A stretch of DNA of 64,000 bases from Bidens hawaiensis (GCA_021521415.1 JAIQDT010000234.1:496001-560000); one strand, 5' to 3'. Positions 1-12,700 are shown, numbered from the stretch's first letter. The notes: generated by a model not told the origin, from the sequence alone. Translations and numbers: made by a program.

Positions 1-287
1 AAACTTAACGCTCTTCTTAATCAACTTGGTCAACAACGAAGCGATTTTTGAAAAGTTGGGAATGAAGCGGCGGTAATGCCCCGCCAAGCCCAGAAAACTA
101 CATTTTCACCTTTGCAGATTCCCATTCGTTTACATCTTCTACCTTTGCAGGATCAACCAAAATACCACTCGGGTTAATAACATGACCAAGAACTGAACCT
201 CGCGTAACCAAAAAGAACACTTGGAAAACTTCGCGTACAACTTGTTCTTTCGTAGAGCCTCCAAAACATCCGTGAGATGACCGGCAA
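1..287 (-). pseudogene. pol: Ty3/gypsy element T: RT tail and start of RNase H region (fragment)
   Basis: On the minus strand this continues a gypsy reverse transcriptase. Around 287-130 it reads [20 protein letters not shown], then [10 protein letters not shown]. After a frameshift near 100 the motif FLGLAGHYRRFIPNFSKIA appears in another frame, and coding similarity continues off the left edge of the window. It is the downstream half of the pol fragment at 12819-13090; the plus-strand element at 288-12813 separates the two halves. The 5-bp target duplication restores continuity between them. The gene is dead (frameshift and insertion). Assignment to Ty3/gypsy is firm; the exact lineage is not. 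Confidence 0.85.
283..287. repeat. Target site duplication GGCAA (left copy)
   Basis: GGCAA directly precedes the TGTGACATTTG start of the 5' LTR. The same five bases follow the 3' LTR at 12814-12818. A 5-bp duplication is what gypsy integrases produce. Confidence 0.95.
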
Positions 288-3200
288 TGTGACATTTGAG
301 CCAAAACATGGTACACCTCAGCATGTATTTACCAATTAAGCAAATAAACGCCTTTTGCATAACAAACGAACGATTAACCGAACGGGTCGGGTTATGACCC
401 AGATATCTCGGGGGGCCATCTATATGTGATAAATGATCTATACAAGCTAAAATATTAGAAATATGGTCTTAGTTTGATAGAAAAAAAGTTAAACGAAAAC
501 ATGCTCGTTTAACTACCCGCTATAGATTTAAACATGAAAGATACTTACAAACCAAGCATTGTATCATCCCTTAAACCGAAAAAGACTTACCAAACACTTA
601 TTTAAAATGTTTTAAGCGATCCGTGAAAATATTTTTGATTTCTACAAACATATAGTATGTTTTTATATTTTTACACAAAACTAGACGAAAAACACTCGTT
701 TTCGCTCTGTTTAACGCACCCGATAAGTTTTTCGCGCCAAAAACCGAACTGGAACTAAATTTGGACCGGGCATTTTGTATTTGGGCTTGAGAAATCAGAC
801 ACTTGGGCCAAAATGGGCCCAAGATGGGCCCATGGACCTCCGATCGCAACAGCAGCCCCCCCCCCCTTTTTATTCTTTCACATTTAAACTAGATCCAAGA
901 TATTTTCAACATTATTTTCTTGAAAACTCTGGATACAAGCTTTGCTCCAGCCAGAAAACCTTCAAACCCTAAGGTAAGGGATTAAATAAGTAGCTTTTGT
1001 ACTTGTTTAAACTTGTTTAATACCATAAAACATGTCTTGGTTACTAAAAATCATTCCTAACCGTGTAAAAATCCTAAAAATGGTCCATAAACATGTTTTG
1101 ATCATACACATGGTAAGGAACCTGTTTTGATAGTTTTTTGGCCATAAACACGGATTAAAGGGTTGAAACGGCGTCTTTACGGTTCAAAAGTTCGTTTTTG
1201 TGCACTAGCCAAAACCCTAAGTTAAGGGCTGTTATGTTGATGAAATATTTCTTGGTTTGTGATATAGGATTTGTACCTAGCTTGCTTAGAAGCACAAGAA
1301 CCTGAAAACTTGATTAAAAAGTCGGAAACGAGCCAAACCTGCTAAGGTAATGCCGAAACACTCGCTTACGGGCTATTTAGGTTAAGGTTGTGATGTGCAA
1401 ATTGTTAGGACTTGAAATTTTTCAGGGACATCAGGGGCCAAGTCAATGAGTCCCTGTTCAAATTTGGTAATTTTTCGACCACCTGAGAATATTTGGTGAA
1501 TTTATTACCGAATTAGGACGTTTATTTGGGAAAAATAGCAAAAATACTTCAAAAATTATGAAATTTTTCTGAGAAATCATATTTGATGTATTTTGATCAC
1601 ATATGAATTTTGGGATCATTTGGAGAAGTTTAAAGGTGTTTTGTTTATTTGCGTTCGTGTGAATTTTTACAGCAGAATTTGGGCCGAAAAAATATTGCAC
1701 GAGCGTTTTACATTCTGAAATTGATACAGGTTGTTTTGAGACATGATTTGAGTATTCAGGAATTTTTGAAAATTGTTTGGGGTAAACGGACGATTTTCAG
1801 GCGAAATATAGCTGATAAAATGAATTTTTATAAATTAACAAATCAGTAAATAAATTCAAGAAATATTTTTAAAAAAATATAGATATTTTAATTGATAAGT
1901 GGTTAAATTTTCATAATTTATTTATTAACGGTTAATTAATTATGCTAAATTGAAGATTAAACAAATTCAGTTTTTATAAAAACCGGCAAGTTTGCGACTA
2001 GCGAATCTGCGGGAATATCAAAACACCAAGAGTGATCAAAAATCATATTTTTGAACTAATTAAGTAAAAACGAACTTTTCTATGAAAAACCTGGACAATC
2101 CGGATGGATTGTGCGTGCTTCTTCTTAAATAAAACTTAATAAACGGAAACGGGCCCCGTGGCTAATCCAGGACTCCAGTATGTGATCTTTCTTTATAACT
2201 TAATCATGTTGTTATCCAATACATTTACCCAAGCTTATTTTCCCATAACTGTTTTCTGAACGCGTAAACGAACAAATTGGCCCAGCTGGGAAAACGGGAA
2301 TCTGAGCCAAGTTCGGTTTTGAGTATTAGACATTGAACAACATCACAACCTAAGCCTATTGCCACTTTCTGGGCGTTCCAGCTACATCCAGATTAGTTAT
2401 ACAGCCCAGTTTAGTATTGAGATTATAATAATATTAAAATATTAATATTATTATAATATTGATTATAGGAACTACTGATAGCAGACCGAACAAACCATAA
2501 GCTGATACAGTACTGAATATCTACTAAACCGTGAGTTTCATGACCCCACTTTTAAACTGTTTTACTAACTTTTGGGGTGAAACGCATGTTTGCTTATATC
2601 TATATACTTATCTGAAACATGTGATGATGTGAATTATCTAAGTGCTAACACACGAAAGTCCCCACGATCACAGTGATTAACTTCGAGCTGGTGGCTTGTG
2701 AATAGTACTATTGGTTTGACAAACCCAGGCGGGGCCAACACGGTTGCTGAGACATTATCCTGTTTGCACATGTCCATATTTTATTTTTACGAACCAGCTA
2801 TGTAGTGTTAGACATAGCTACCGGGACATGTTGTGGGTGGAAAGGGGCCACAGTGGTTGATTGAGCGTGGGAATGAGGCACGCAGCACGAACAGTCCAGG
2901 CTTCACTGTAGTTTAGCATAATTACATCACATACATCGTTTACATACATACATACTTATTTCATGATTACAAGTGTTGACTTGTGAATACTCATTACTGT
3001 TTTCTTGAAACTCGTGAAACTCACCAACTCTAGTAGTTGACCCGTTTTAAACTGCTTTTCAGGTGTACGTAAATTGGAATGATTTGGTGACCTGTTACTT
3101 GCCTGAGGTGTGTGGTTGATGCTACGTGAATAGAAGCAAGGGCGATAGTAGTAAGAATGTATAGTTAACGAACTAGTTTTGTTTGTATCGTCTAGACTAT

Positions 3201-3338
3201 AAAACAATGATAGAACGAAGAAATGTAATATATTGTAAATTAGTTTGTAATATTTCTTTATAAACAATGTGTTCATATCAGAGGTGTCTGTTACATTCTC
3301 GTTTTACGCTTCCGCATTGTGCTAGTTGGGGTGTGACA
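288..3338 (+). repeat. 5' LTR of gypsy 1
   Basis: 3051 bp, starts TGTGACATTTG and ends GGGGTGTGACA. A hand comparison of the first 560 bp or so with the 3' LTR shows about ten differences, so the insertion is fairly young. It contains a poly-C tract near 855-868 and an AT-only hairpin at 2422-2457 (two perfect 16-base arms, 4-base loop) that recurs in every relative of this LTR in the window. It has no credible coding content; antisense ORFs inside it are chance. Confidence 0.95.
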
Positions 3339-3343
3339 GAAGT

Positions 3344-3356
3344 TGGTATCAGAGCC
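3344..3356 (+). promoter_or_regulatory. Primer binding site (initiator tRNA-Met)
   Basis: TGGTATCAGAGCC lies 5 bp downstream of the 5' LTR. It matches the complement of the 3' end of plant initiator tRNA-Met, the usual primer for minus-strand DNA synthesis in these elements. Confidence 0.95.
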
Positions 3357-3892
3357 ATTGGTTATAAGGATTAGGTTATATCTTAGGGTACCTAAAATAT
3401 AACCGTAAGCTTGATTAACTCTGGGAAATAATTAAATAATAAATTAATATGATATACTGATGGATGTCGGGATAAACTTGTAGGACAAGTGAGTTATTGT
3501 GGTCCGGAACATAATAACAGACTTGCTTGTATGAGGGAATTCGGGGTGAAATCGCGGAATGTGTGGTTAGGTAAAAGTGGCCACATATGTGTATAAAAGG
3601 TAATGTGAAAGTATATATATATATGTAACACTCATATGTGCTTATGTGGAACAAGTTGTATGAATAGTTGTACGTACGATACTGTTGATGACGATACATT
3701 TTAATATGAATATTATATTCATTTATATTCAATATTGATTTAAATAAAAATAATAATAATTAAAATCTTAATAAAACTAATATTATATTCTGGTATAATT
3801 AATATTAAAATTGGTTTAATTAATTAATCTCCTGGACAATAGTTAGCGATAGCAATAGATATTATTCTTATAACTAACCTTTGTGCAGAGTC

Positions 3893-4633
3893 GTGTCAAG
3901 CAATAACGACTACGTACCAGAAGAAGAACCGGTAATCTCTGTTGAGGAGGATCCCGAGGAAGAATCAGAGGAGGATTCAGAAAAGGAGGATCCAGAGGAG
4001 GAATCTGAGGAAGATCAGAAGAGGAGGACCCAGAGGAGGAGGAAGAGGTGAAAGAAGAAGTTATCTGTAGAGAGCTACCCAGGGATGTGCCTGATCTATC
4101 CAGATACAGATGCGATAGTTATCCACCAAGGTCACCACGCAGGGATCAAAATGAAGTTAACAGTCAGTATCGTTGCTAGAGTAGCTAAATCACCCACTCC
4201 ACCTATACACCTATCGCCGACGACTTCAGCTACTGCGCGAGTCCGGCAGACTGCTCGTATTCGGGTAACCCCGATTGACCCTACCTCGATTCCATTCAGA
4301 TCTATCCACGACCGGGGAGGACCTTCACGCCTTAGGGTAGATCCTTCATCTTCCCGTTCATTGAGTATACCTACCCCTCGCACTGACCTCCCAAACATAG
4401 GAAACAACTCTTGGATGGCAGTCCTGACTGACCGTGTGATAGACCACTCGATAGCCATACCTAACATTAACCAGGAGAGGAGGGACATGACCCAGTACTT
4501 ATCGACGTTACATCAGATAGTACTAAACTTGCAGCAGTCAGATGCCTACCACCACTGGTGTTTGGATATGGTGACAGTTCGACTGTGGAACTGTTACTGG
4601 ATGATTACGGTGCTGTTATTTTCATGTTTGTAG
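3893..4633 (+). pseudogene. Extra leader ORF: acidic then Ser/Thr/Pro-rich protein, frameshifted
   Basis: It lies between the PBS and gag. One frame from a GTG at 3893 encodes SSNNDYVPEEEPVISVEED followed by repeated Glu/Asp/Ser blocks, ending at a TGA at 4049-4051. One base off, the acidic run continues from about 4018 (EEDPEEEEEVKEEV) to a TAG at 4177-4179. A third stretch, in the first frame from about 4170 to 4633, is rich in Ser, Thr, Pro and Arg, with segments such as LHQIVLNLQQ. The pieces look like one former protein of about 230 residues broken by two frameshifts. The original start was probably an ATG at the GTG position. I do not recognise the product; roles such as a gag-like accessory or chromatin-binding protein would be speculation. 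The rest of the leader (3357-3892 and 4634-5002) is AT-rich with no feature I can support. Confidence 0.5.
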
Positions 4634-5002
4634 CTAGCCTATCGTCTTTATGGATAGATGCGGAATATTACAATTATGTGTACATGATCTTTTGATACTC
4701 CATGTATGTATACAGTAGTATGTTATGTTAACATGGAGCACAACTTTGTACATTATTACAAGCATTGACCCTTATAGGGTTAAGTCTAATAGTCACTTAG
4801 TGACAGATTTTGATATATACATGCAAGCACTGGCCTTTATCAGGCTAAGTCTATGTACTTTTTGATATCAATGTACAGAACAATTTGTGAAATGTCAGTA
4901 TGTTATCTGGTTTACCTTTACAATATTTATTGTGATTATTATTACACAGTACCGTAGACTGGAATTAGTACTAATTGACTTATATTTGTTTATCATTATA
5001 GA

Positions 5003-6370
5003 ATGGCCCCAAAGAAAGCAAACCCTATGACTGAGGCAGAAATAGCCGAGATGATTACTCGGCAAATGCAGGCAGTGATCCCACTTATCGTAACACAAGT
5101 AACTGCTGGTGTTAATGCCAATATATAAACAAACCAGCAACAAAACAATAATGCTCCCCCAACCAACACTGAAACAGTTACAAATAATAATCCCCCACCT
5201 AATACAAATGCCCCTACCAATGCAAATAATCCCCCACCTGATGCAAATAACGTCAACAACAATAATCCCCCACCAAACCCAAACAATAACAATAACAACC
5301 CTAATCCCCCTCGAAGGGAATATTCGATCAAAAACTTTATGGCCTATAAACCGATTGATTTCAAGGGCACTGAATGGCCAAACGGGTTAATCAAATGGAT
5401 CGAAAAGACTGAATCTGTCCTCAATATCCGCAATTGTCCACCCGAAAACATTGTCAAGTATGTTGCCTCAACATTTACTTTTCACTCATTAATGTGGTGG
5501 AACACTACGGTACAAATAAAAGGTCAAGATACGATGAATCGCATGACATGGGCTGAACTCAAAACACTGATGCTGGAACATTTCTGCCCAAAGAACAAAA
5601 TACAAATGTTAGAACACGAACTCTGGAGTTTGGAGATGAAAGGAGCGGATCATTTGGGATACACGAACCGCTTCAATGAATTGGCCCGTTTAGTACCATG
5701 GTTAGTAACTCCTGAAGATAAACGAGTTGAACGTTATATTTGAGGTTTAGCCCCAGAAGTGAGGAGTTTGGTGAATTCTATTGGCCATACATCATTTGAG
5801 AATGCCGTGACTCAGGCCGGCATCGTAACTTTCGACTTGGTAAGAAGCGGAGTGTTGAAAATGGCCGGGGAATCATCAGGTATGAAGCGAACCAATTTTG
5901 GATCAAGATCACAAGGAAGGCCAGCAAATAAACGTGCACGCCCAACAATACAAAATTATGTCTTGAGCAGTTCTGAGGTGAAACGAGACAGGTACAAGGG
6001 ACCATGGCCTAAATGTGATAAATGTAATTTTCATCATGTGCGTGAGTGTAGACCGATAATATGTCAAAGGTGTGGAAGGACTGGACACAATGGTGGTCCT
6101 AATTGCCGAATCGGTATGGAGATTTTAAACCGACCAGCCCAGACAACCCAACCCCGTCATCCCCAACTACCGAGACCACAACCAATTCGTCAGCAACCAG
6201 CTCAGCAAAACTCAACTGTAGTGAATCGCCGTGCTTGTTTTGAATGTGGGAGCACGGAACACTTTAGAAGGGACTGCCCCAAGTTGAATCGAGGAGCAGT
6301 CATCGGTCGAAACCAAGCATCGACTTCAAGTGCGTCTCGGGGACGCGCGTTTGTTATTGGGTCAGGAGAA
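5003..6370 (+). pseudogene. gag: gypsy 1 gag (capsid and nucleocapsid), two premature stops
   Basis: The start is the ATG at 5003 (MAPKKANPMTEAEIAEMITR), the first Met in the frame shared by the whole polyprotein. A low-complexity Asn/Pro stretch (about 5129-5310) is followed by the capsid fold segment WWNTT, EHFCPKNKIQMLEHE and FNELARLVPWL. Three Cys/His clusters follow: CDKCNFHHVREC, CQRCGRTGHNGGPNC and the CCHC knuckle CFECGSTEHFRRDC (about 6235-6276), which binds element RNA during packaging. Stops lie at 5126-5128 (TAA) and 5741-5743 (TGA), with no frameshift. The downstream boundary with protease is approximate. Confidence 0.9.
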
Positions 6371-6688
6371 GCACGACAAGGCCCGAACGTAGTAACTGGT
6401 ACATTTGCTATTTCTGATCAATATGCTTCCGTGTTATTTGATACTAGTGCCGATAGAAGCTTTGTTTCCACTAGTTTTGTATCCCTGGGTAACATGCCAA
6501 TTAGTGAACTAACAAATCCCTATACTATAGAACTCGCTAACGGTAACTCTATAACTGTCAACCAAATAATCCTAAACTGTTCCATAATTCTTAATGACTA
6601 CCCATTCCTTATTGACCTACTCCCGATAGAGTTAGGAAGTTTTGATGTAATCGTTGGCATGGACTGGTTAACCAAGTATAAGGCGTAG
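6371..6688 (+). pseudogene. pol: gypsy 1 aspartic protease, altered active site
   Basis: It is in frame with gag. The retropepsin-type active site region reads VLFDTSADRSFVS, where the family normally has Asp-Thr/Ser-Gly, so the catalytic Gly is replaced by Ser. The flap and later part (PISELTNPYTIELANGNSI, then GSFDVIVGMDWL) are typical of gypsy proteases. A TAG at 6686-6688 closes the frame just after WLTKYKA. The role would be cleavage of the Gag-Pol polyprotein inside the particle. The substituted Gly and the stop both predict loss of function. Confidence 0.88.
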
Positions 6689-6691
6689 ATT

Positions 6692-7645
6692 GTGTGTAAC
6701 GACAAGACAGTTAAAATTCCCTTTTCGAATGGTGAGGTGATTATGGTACAGGGAGAGAAGTCTGGTTCGATGTTACCTCTCGTGTCTCATCTCAAAGTGT
6801 TGAAATGTTTACGCCAAGGTTGTATGGCATTCTTGGCAAACGTGACTATAAAGAACCCTGCTGAGAAACGCATAGAAGAGATTCCCGTTGTACGTGAATA
6901 CCCCGTTCCTGACGATTTACCCGGATTACCACCGAACCGACAGGTTGAATTCCGCATAGACTTAATTCCAGGATCAGCCCCTATTGCTAAGGCACCTTAT
7001 CGACTGGCACCCTCTGAAATGCAAGAACTATCCAACCAGTTACAAGAATTGTTAGATAAGGGTTTCATTCGTCCTAGTTATTCTCCTTGGGGAGCACCGG
7101 TATTATTTGTGAAGAAGAAAGATGGAAGTTTTAGAATGTGCATCGATTACCGGGAATTAAACAAAGTTACCATCAAGAACCGATACCCTCTTCCACGAAT
7201 AGATGACTTGTTTGACCAACTCCAAGGGGCAAACTATTTCTCGAAAATTGACCTTCGATCCGGTTACCATCAAGTTAAAATCCAAGAAGATGACGTGTCT
7301 AAAACGGCGTTCCGAACTCGTTATGGCCACTACGTATTCTTAATTATGCCGTTCGAACTGACTAATGCCCCCGCAGTTTTCATGGACCTTATGAATCGAG
7401 TTTGTAAACCGTACCTTGACAAATTCGTTATCGTGTTTATAGATGACATTTTGATATATTCGAAAACCAAGGAGGACCACGAGCAGCATTTAAGAACTAT
7501 TTTGGAGCTGTTGAGGCAGGAAAAGTTGTATGCCAAGCTGTCAAAGTGTGAATTTTGGCTACAAGAAGTACAATTTCTAGGGCACGTTGTTAACCGACAT
7601 GGTATCCATGTAGACTCGAGTAAGATTGAAGCCATCAAAAATTGA
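6692..7645 (+). pseudogene. pol: gypsy 1 reverse transcriptase
   Basis: It copies element RNA into DNA. Motifs in order: [63 protein letters not shown], then the catalytic FIDDILIYS (about 7438-7464), and [19 protein letters not shown]. All catalytic aspartates of the palm are present. The segment is open for 317 codons between the TAG at 6686 and the TGA at 7643-7645, and both stops are in frame with their neighbours. It is one of the best preserved domains in the window. Confidence 0.95.
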
Positions 7646-8320
7646 CAAGCCCCAAAGTCACCAAAAGAAATTTGCCAATTTTTGGGTTTAGCTGGGTATT
7701 ATCGGCGTTTTATTGCTAACTTTTCCAGCATAGCCCAACCTTTAACTCTTTTGACTCAAAAAGATCGTGCTTACGTTTGGGGAGAAGAACAAGAAGCGGC
7801 TTTTCAATTGCTGAAACAGAAACTATGCCAAGCCCCGATACTAAGTCTTCCAGAGGGAACTGATAATCTGGTTGTTTATTGCGACGCTTCCCGGAAAGGA
7901 TTGGGATGTGTACTTATGCAAAGAAACAAAGTCATAGCATACGCTTCTCGACAATTAAAGGTGCACGAGAAGAATTATACCACCCATGATTTGGAACTAG
8001 GCATGGTTATTTTCGCACTCAAGATCTGGAGGCACTATTTGTATGGCACCAAGTGTACAGTATACACCGACCACAAAAGCCTACAACATATTTTTGACCA
8101 GAAAGTGTTAAACATGAGGCAAAGGAGATGGATGGAATTGTTGAACGATTATGACTGTGAGATTCGATACCACCCAGGCAAGGCTAACATAGTAGTAGAT
8201 GCTTTGAGTAGAAAAGAAAGGATCAAATCACTACGGGTTCGAGCACTTGGAATGATCGTCCAAACTAGCCTCACCGAGCAAATTCATATTGCTCAAAACG
8301 AAGCTCTGAAAGGAGATCAC
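7646..8320 (+). pseudogene. pol: gypsy 1 RNase H
   Basis: It continues the RT frame after the stop at 7643. The connection segment [17 protein letters not shown] leads into RNase H with [17 protein letters not shown], then [20 protein letters not shown] (acidic metal ligands), [14 protein letters not shown] and VVDALSRKE. It degrades the RNA strand of the RNA:DNA hybrid. The domain itself has no internal stop. The downstream edge is set roughly before the integrase zinc finger. Confidence 0.92.
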
Positions 8321-9709
8321 TTGGAAAATGAAAACTTGCATGGAACCGAACAAAACTTTGAAGAAAGAACTGACGAAATTCTATACTACCAAAATCGAGT
8401 TTGGATTCCCACTTTCAGTAATCTGCGTGACTTGATCATGGACGAAGCCCATAAGTCCAAATACTCCATTCACCCAGGAACAGATAAGATGTACAAGGAC
8501 TTGAAAGAGTATTATTGGTGGCCCGGTATGAAAAAGGATATAGCTACATACGTCAGTAAATGTTTAATCTGTGCGAGGGTTAAAATCGAGTATCAAAAAC
8601 CTTCGGGAATGTTGCACCAATCGGAAATACCCCAATGGAAATAGGAACAAATTACCATGGATTTTGTAACACACCTCCCTAAAACTTCCAGAGGAAACGA
8701 TGCAATATGGGTGATAGTTGACCGATTAACCAAGTCTGCACACTTCCTTCCAATTCGAACCACGTTCACAACCGAAAAACTTGCTCACATTTACATCAAT
8801 GAAATCGTATCCCGACACGGCGTACCCGTTTCAATTATTTCTGATCGCGATAGCCATTTCACCTCTCGTTTCTGGCAAGCCGTACAAGAAGCTTTGGGAA
8901 CCCGAATTGACCTATGTACCGCCTACCATCCCCAAACCGACGGTCAATCTGAGCAAACCATTCAAACCTTAGAAGATTTGCTTCGCGCTTGTGTACTAGA
9001 CTTCGGTGGAAACTGGGATCAACATCTTCCACTGGTCGAATTTTCGTACAAAAATAGCTATCACAGTAGCATTCAAGCGGCACCATATGAAGCGCTGTAC
9101 GGACGGAAATGTAGATTACCCTTGTGCTGGACTGAGGTTGGAGATACCCAAATTACACGATCTGACTTAATTGAAGAAACCACCGACAAAATCCGTAAAA
9201 TCACAAGCAAATTGAAAATCGCCCGAGATCGGCAGAAAAGCTACGCTGATTTTCGTAGAAAGCCGTTATCCTTTGAAATAGGCGACAAAGTTTTTCTGAA
9301 AGTATCCCCGTGGAAAGGCGTCATTCGATTCGGAAAAACCGGTAAACTAGCCCCGCGATACAATGGACCATATGAAGTCATTTCTAAGATAGGTCCGGTA
9401 GCTTACCGACTGAAACTTCCTACGGAGTTGAGTTCTATCCACGATGTCTTTCACGTTTCGAACCTGAAAAAGTGTCTTACTGACGAAACCGAAATTGTGC
9501 CATTAGAAGACTTAAACATAAACGAAAAACTGAATTTTGTTGAAGAACCGGTGGAAATATTAGAGGGAAAAATAAAACAATTAAGACACAACAAAATCTC
9601 TCTAGTAAAAGTTCGTTGGAATTCACAACGGGGACCTGAATTCACGTGGGAGCGGAAATCTGAATTCAAAAAGAAATACCCGACTGTTTCCAAACAAGGA
9701 CAAAGTTGA
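8321..9709 (+). pseudogene. pol: gypsy 1 integrase with chromodomain-like C-terminus
   Basis: The N-terminal HHCC zinc finger is at about 8450-8570 ([10 protein letters not shown], then CLICARVK). An in-frame TAG at 8642-8644 interrupts the linker. The DDE core follows: [37 protein letters not shown] and [20 protein letters not shown]. Downstream come the GPY-like [17 protein letters not shown] and a C-terminal [20 protein letters not shown]. The last resembles the chromodomain-type tail used by chromoviruses to bind chromatin marks at the target. The frame ends in TGA at 9707-9709. Inserts of this element in heterochromatic repeats fit that function, but the link is inference. Confidence 0.92.
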
Positions 9710-9740
9710 ATAATCGAATTTCGGGGACGAAATTTTCTAA

Positions 9741-9751
9741 CGGGGGGAGAA
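9741..9751 (+). promoter_or_regulatory. Polypurine tract of gypsy 1
   Basis: CGGGGGGAGAA lies directly before the 3' LTR start TGTGACATTTG. This is the expected primer for plus-strand DNA synthesis. Confidence 0.92.
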
Positions 9752-12700
9752 TGTGACATTTGAGCCAAAACAAGGTACACCTCAGCATGTATTTACCGAT
9801 TAAGCAAATAAACGCCTTTTGCATAACAAACGAACGATTAACCGAACGGGTCGGGTTATGACCCAGATATCTCGGGGGGCCATCTATATGTGATAAACGA
9901 TCTATGCAAGCTAAAATATTAGAAATATGGTCTTAGTTTGATAGAAAAAAAGTTAAACGAAAACATGCTCGTTTAACTACCCGCTATAGATTTAAACATG
10001 AAAGATACTTACAAACCAAGCATTGTATCATCCCTTAAGCCGAAAAAGACTTACCAAACACTTATTTGAAATGTTTTAAGCGATCCGTGAAAATATTTTT
10101 GATTTCTACAAACATATAGTATGTTTTTATAATTTTACACAAAACTAGACGAAAAACACTCGTTTTCGCGCTGTTTAACGCACCCGATAAGTTTTTCGCG
10201 CCAAAAACCGAACTGAAACTAAATTTGGACCGGGCATTTTGTATTTGGGCTTGAGAAATCAGACACTTGAGCCAAAATGGGCCCAAGATGGGCCCATGGA
10301 CCTCCGATCGCAACAGCAGCCCCCCCCCCTTTTTATTCTTTCACATTTAAACTAGATCCAAGATATTTTCAACATTAATTTCTTGAAAACTTTGGATACA
10401 AGCTTTGCTCCAGCCAGAAAACCTTCAAACCCTAACGTAAGGGATTAAATAAGTAGCTTTTGTACTTGTTTAAACTTGTTTAATACCATAAAACATGTCT
10501 TGGTTACTAAAAATCATTCCTAACCGTGTAAAAATACTAAAAATGGTCCATAAACATGTTTTGATCATACACATGGTAAGGAACCTGTTTTGATTGTTTT
10601 TTGGCCATAAACACGGATTAAAGGGTTGAAACGGCGTCTTTACAGTTCAAAAGTTCGTTTTTGTGCACTAGCCGAAACCCTAAGTTAAGGGCTGTTATGT
10701 TGATGAAATATTTCTTGGTTTGTGATATAGGACTTGTACCTAGCTTGCTTAGAAGCACAAGAACCTGAAAACTTGATTAAAAAGTCGGAGACGAGCCAAA
10801 CCCGCTAAGGTAATGCTGAAACACTCGCTTACGGGCTATTTAGGTTAAGGTTGTGATGTGCATATTTTTAGGACTTGAAATTTCTCAGGGACATCAGGGG
10901 CCATGTCAATGAGTCCCTGTTCAAATTTTGTAATTTTTCGACCATCTGAGAATATTTGGTGAATTTATTAACGAATTGGGACGTTTATTTGGGAAAAATA
11001 GCAAAAATACTTCAAAAATTATGATATTTTTCTGAGAAATCAGATTTGATGTATTTTGATCACATATGAATTTTGGGATCATTTGGAGAAGTTTAAAGGT
11101 GTTTTGTTTATTTGCGTTCGTGTGAATCTTTAAAGCCGAATTTGGGCCGACAAAATATTGCAAGAGCTTTTTACATTCTGAAACTGATACAGGTTGTTTT
11201 GAGACATGATTTGAGTATTCAGGAATTTTTGTGGAATTTTTGGAAATTGTTTGGGGTAAACGGACGATTTTCAAGCGAAATATAGCTGTTAAAATGACTT
11301 TTTATAAATTAATAAATCAGTAAATAAATTCCAGAAATATTTTTATAAAAATCTACATATTTTAATTGATAAGTGGTTAAATTTTCATAATTTAATGATT
11401 AACGGTTAATTAATTATGCTAAATTGAAGATTAAACAAATTCAGTTTATATAAAACCGGCAAGTTTGCGACTAGCGAATCTGCAGGAATATCAAAACACC
11501 AAGAGTGATCAAAAATCATATTTTTGAACTAATTAAGTAAAAACGAATTTTTCTATAAAAAACCAGGACAATCCGGATGGATTGTGCGCGTTTCTTCTTA
11601 AATCAAACTGAATAAACGGAAACGGGCCCTGTGGCTAATCCGGGTCCCCAATATGTGATCTTTCTTTATAACTCAATCATGTTGTTAACCAATACATTTA
11701 GCCAAGCTTATTTTCCCATAACTGTTTTCTGAACGCGTAAACGAACAACTTGGCCCAGCTGGGAAAACGGGAATCTGAGCCAAGTTTGGTTGTGAGTATT
11801 AGACATTGAACAACATCACAACCTAAGCCTATTGCCACTTTCTGGGCGTTCCAGCTACACCCAGATTAGTTATACAACCCAGTTTAGTATTGAGATTATA
11901 ATAATATTAAAATATTAATATTATTATAATATTGATTATAGGAACTACTGATAGCGGACCGAACAAACCACGAGCTAATACAGTACTGAATATCTACTAA
12001 ACCGTGAGTTTCATGACCCCACTTTTAAACTGTTTTACGAATTTTTGGGGTGAAAAGAATGTTTGTTTATATCTATATACTTATCTGAAACATGTGATGA
12101 TGTGAATTATCTAAGTGCTAACACACGAAAGTCCCCACGATCACAGTGATTAACTTCGAGCCGATGGCTTGTGAATAGTACTATTGGTTTGACAAATCCA
12201 GGCGGGGCCAGCACGGTTGCTGAGACATTATCCGGTTTGCACATGTCCATATTTTATTTTTACGAACCAGCTATGTAGTGTTAGACATAGCTACCGGGGC
12301 ATGTTGTGGGCGGAAAGGAGCCACAGTGGTTGATTGAGCGTGGGAAATGGAGGCACGCAGCACGAACAGTCCAGGCTTCACTGTAGCTTAGCATAATTAC
12401 ATCACATACATCGTTTACATACATACATACTTATTTCATGATTACAAGTGTTGACTTGTGAATACTCATTACTGTTTTCTTGAAACTCGTGAAACTCACC
12501 AACTCTAGTAGTTGACCCGTTTTAAACTGCTTTTCAGGTGTACCTAAATTGGAATGATTTGGTGACCTGTTACTTGCCTGAGGTGTGTGGTTGATGCTAC
12601 GTGAATAGAAGCAAGGGTGATAGTAGTAAGAATGTATAGTTAACGAACTAGTTTTGTTTGTATCGTCTAGACTGTAAAACAATGATAAAACGAAGAAATG

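Noticed and set aside
2956..3276. Minus-strand ORF present in both gypsy 1 LTRs (also near 12431)
   Set aside because: Antisense to the transcribed strand of the LTR, with no domain; it recurs only because the LTRs are copies.
3344..3356. Possible tRNA-Met gene at primer binding sites
   Set aside because: Only the 13 bases complementary to the tRNA 3' end are present at each site; there is no cloverleaf.
4132..4488. Minus-strand 118-codon ORF opposite the gypsy leader ORF
   Set aside because: It is antisense to a stretch with better coding character on the plus strand and no known domain.
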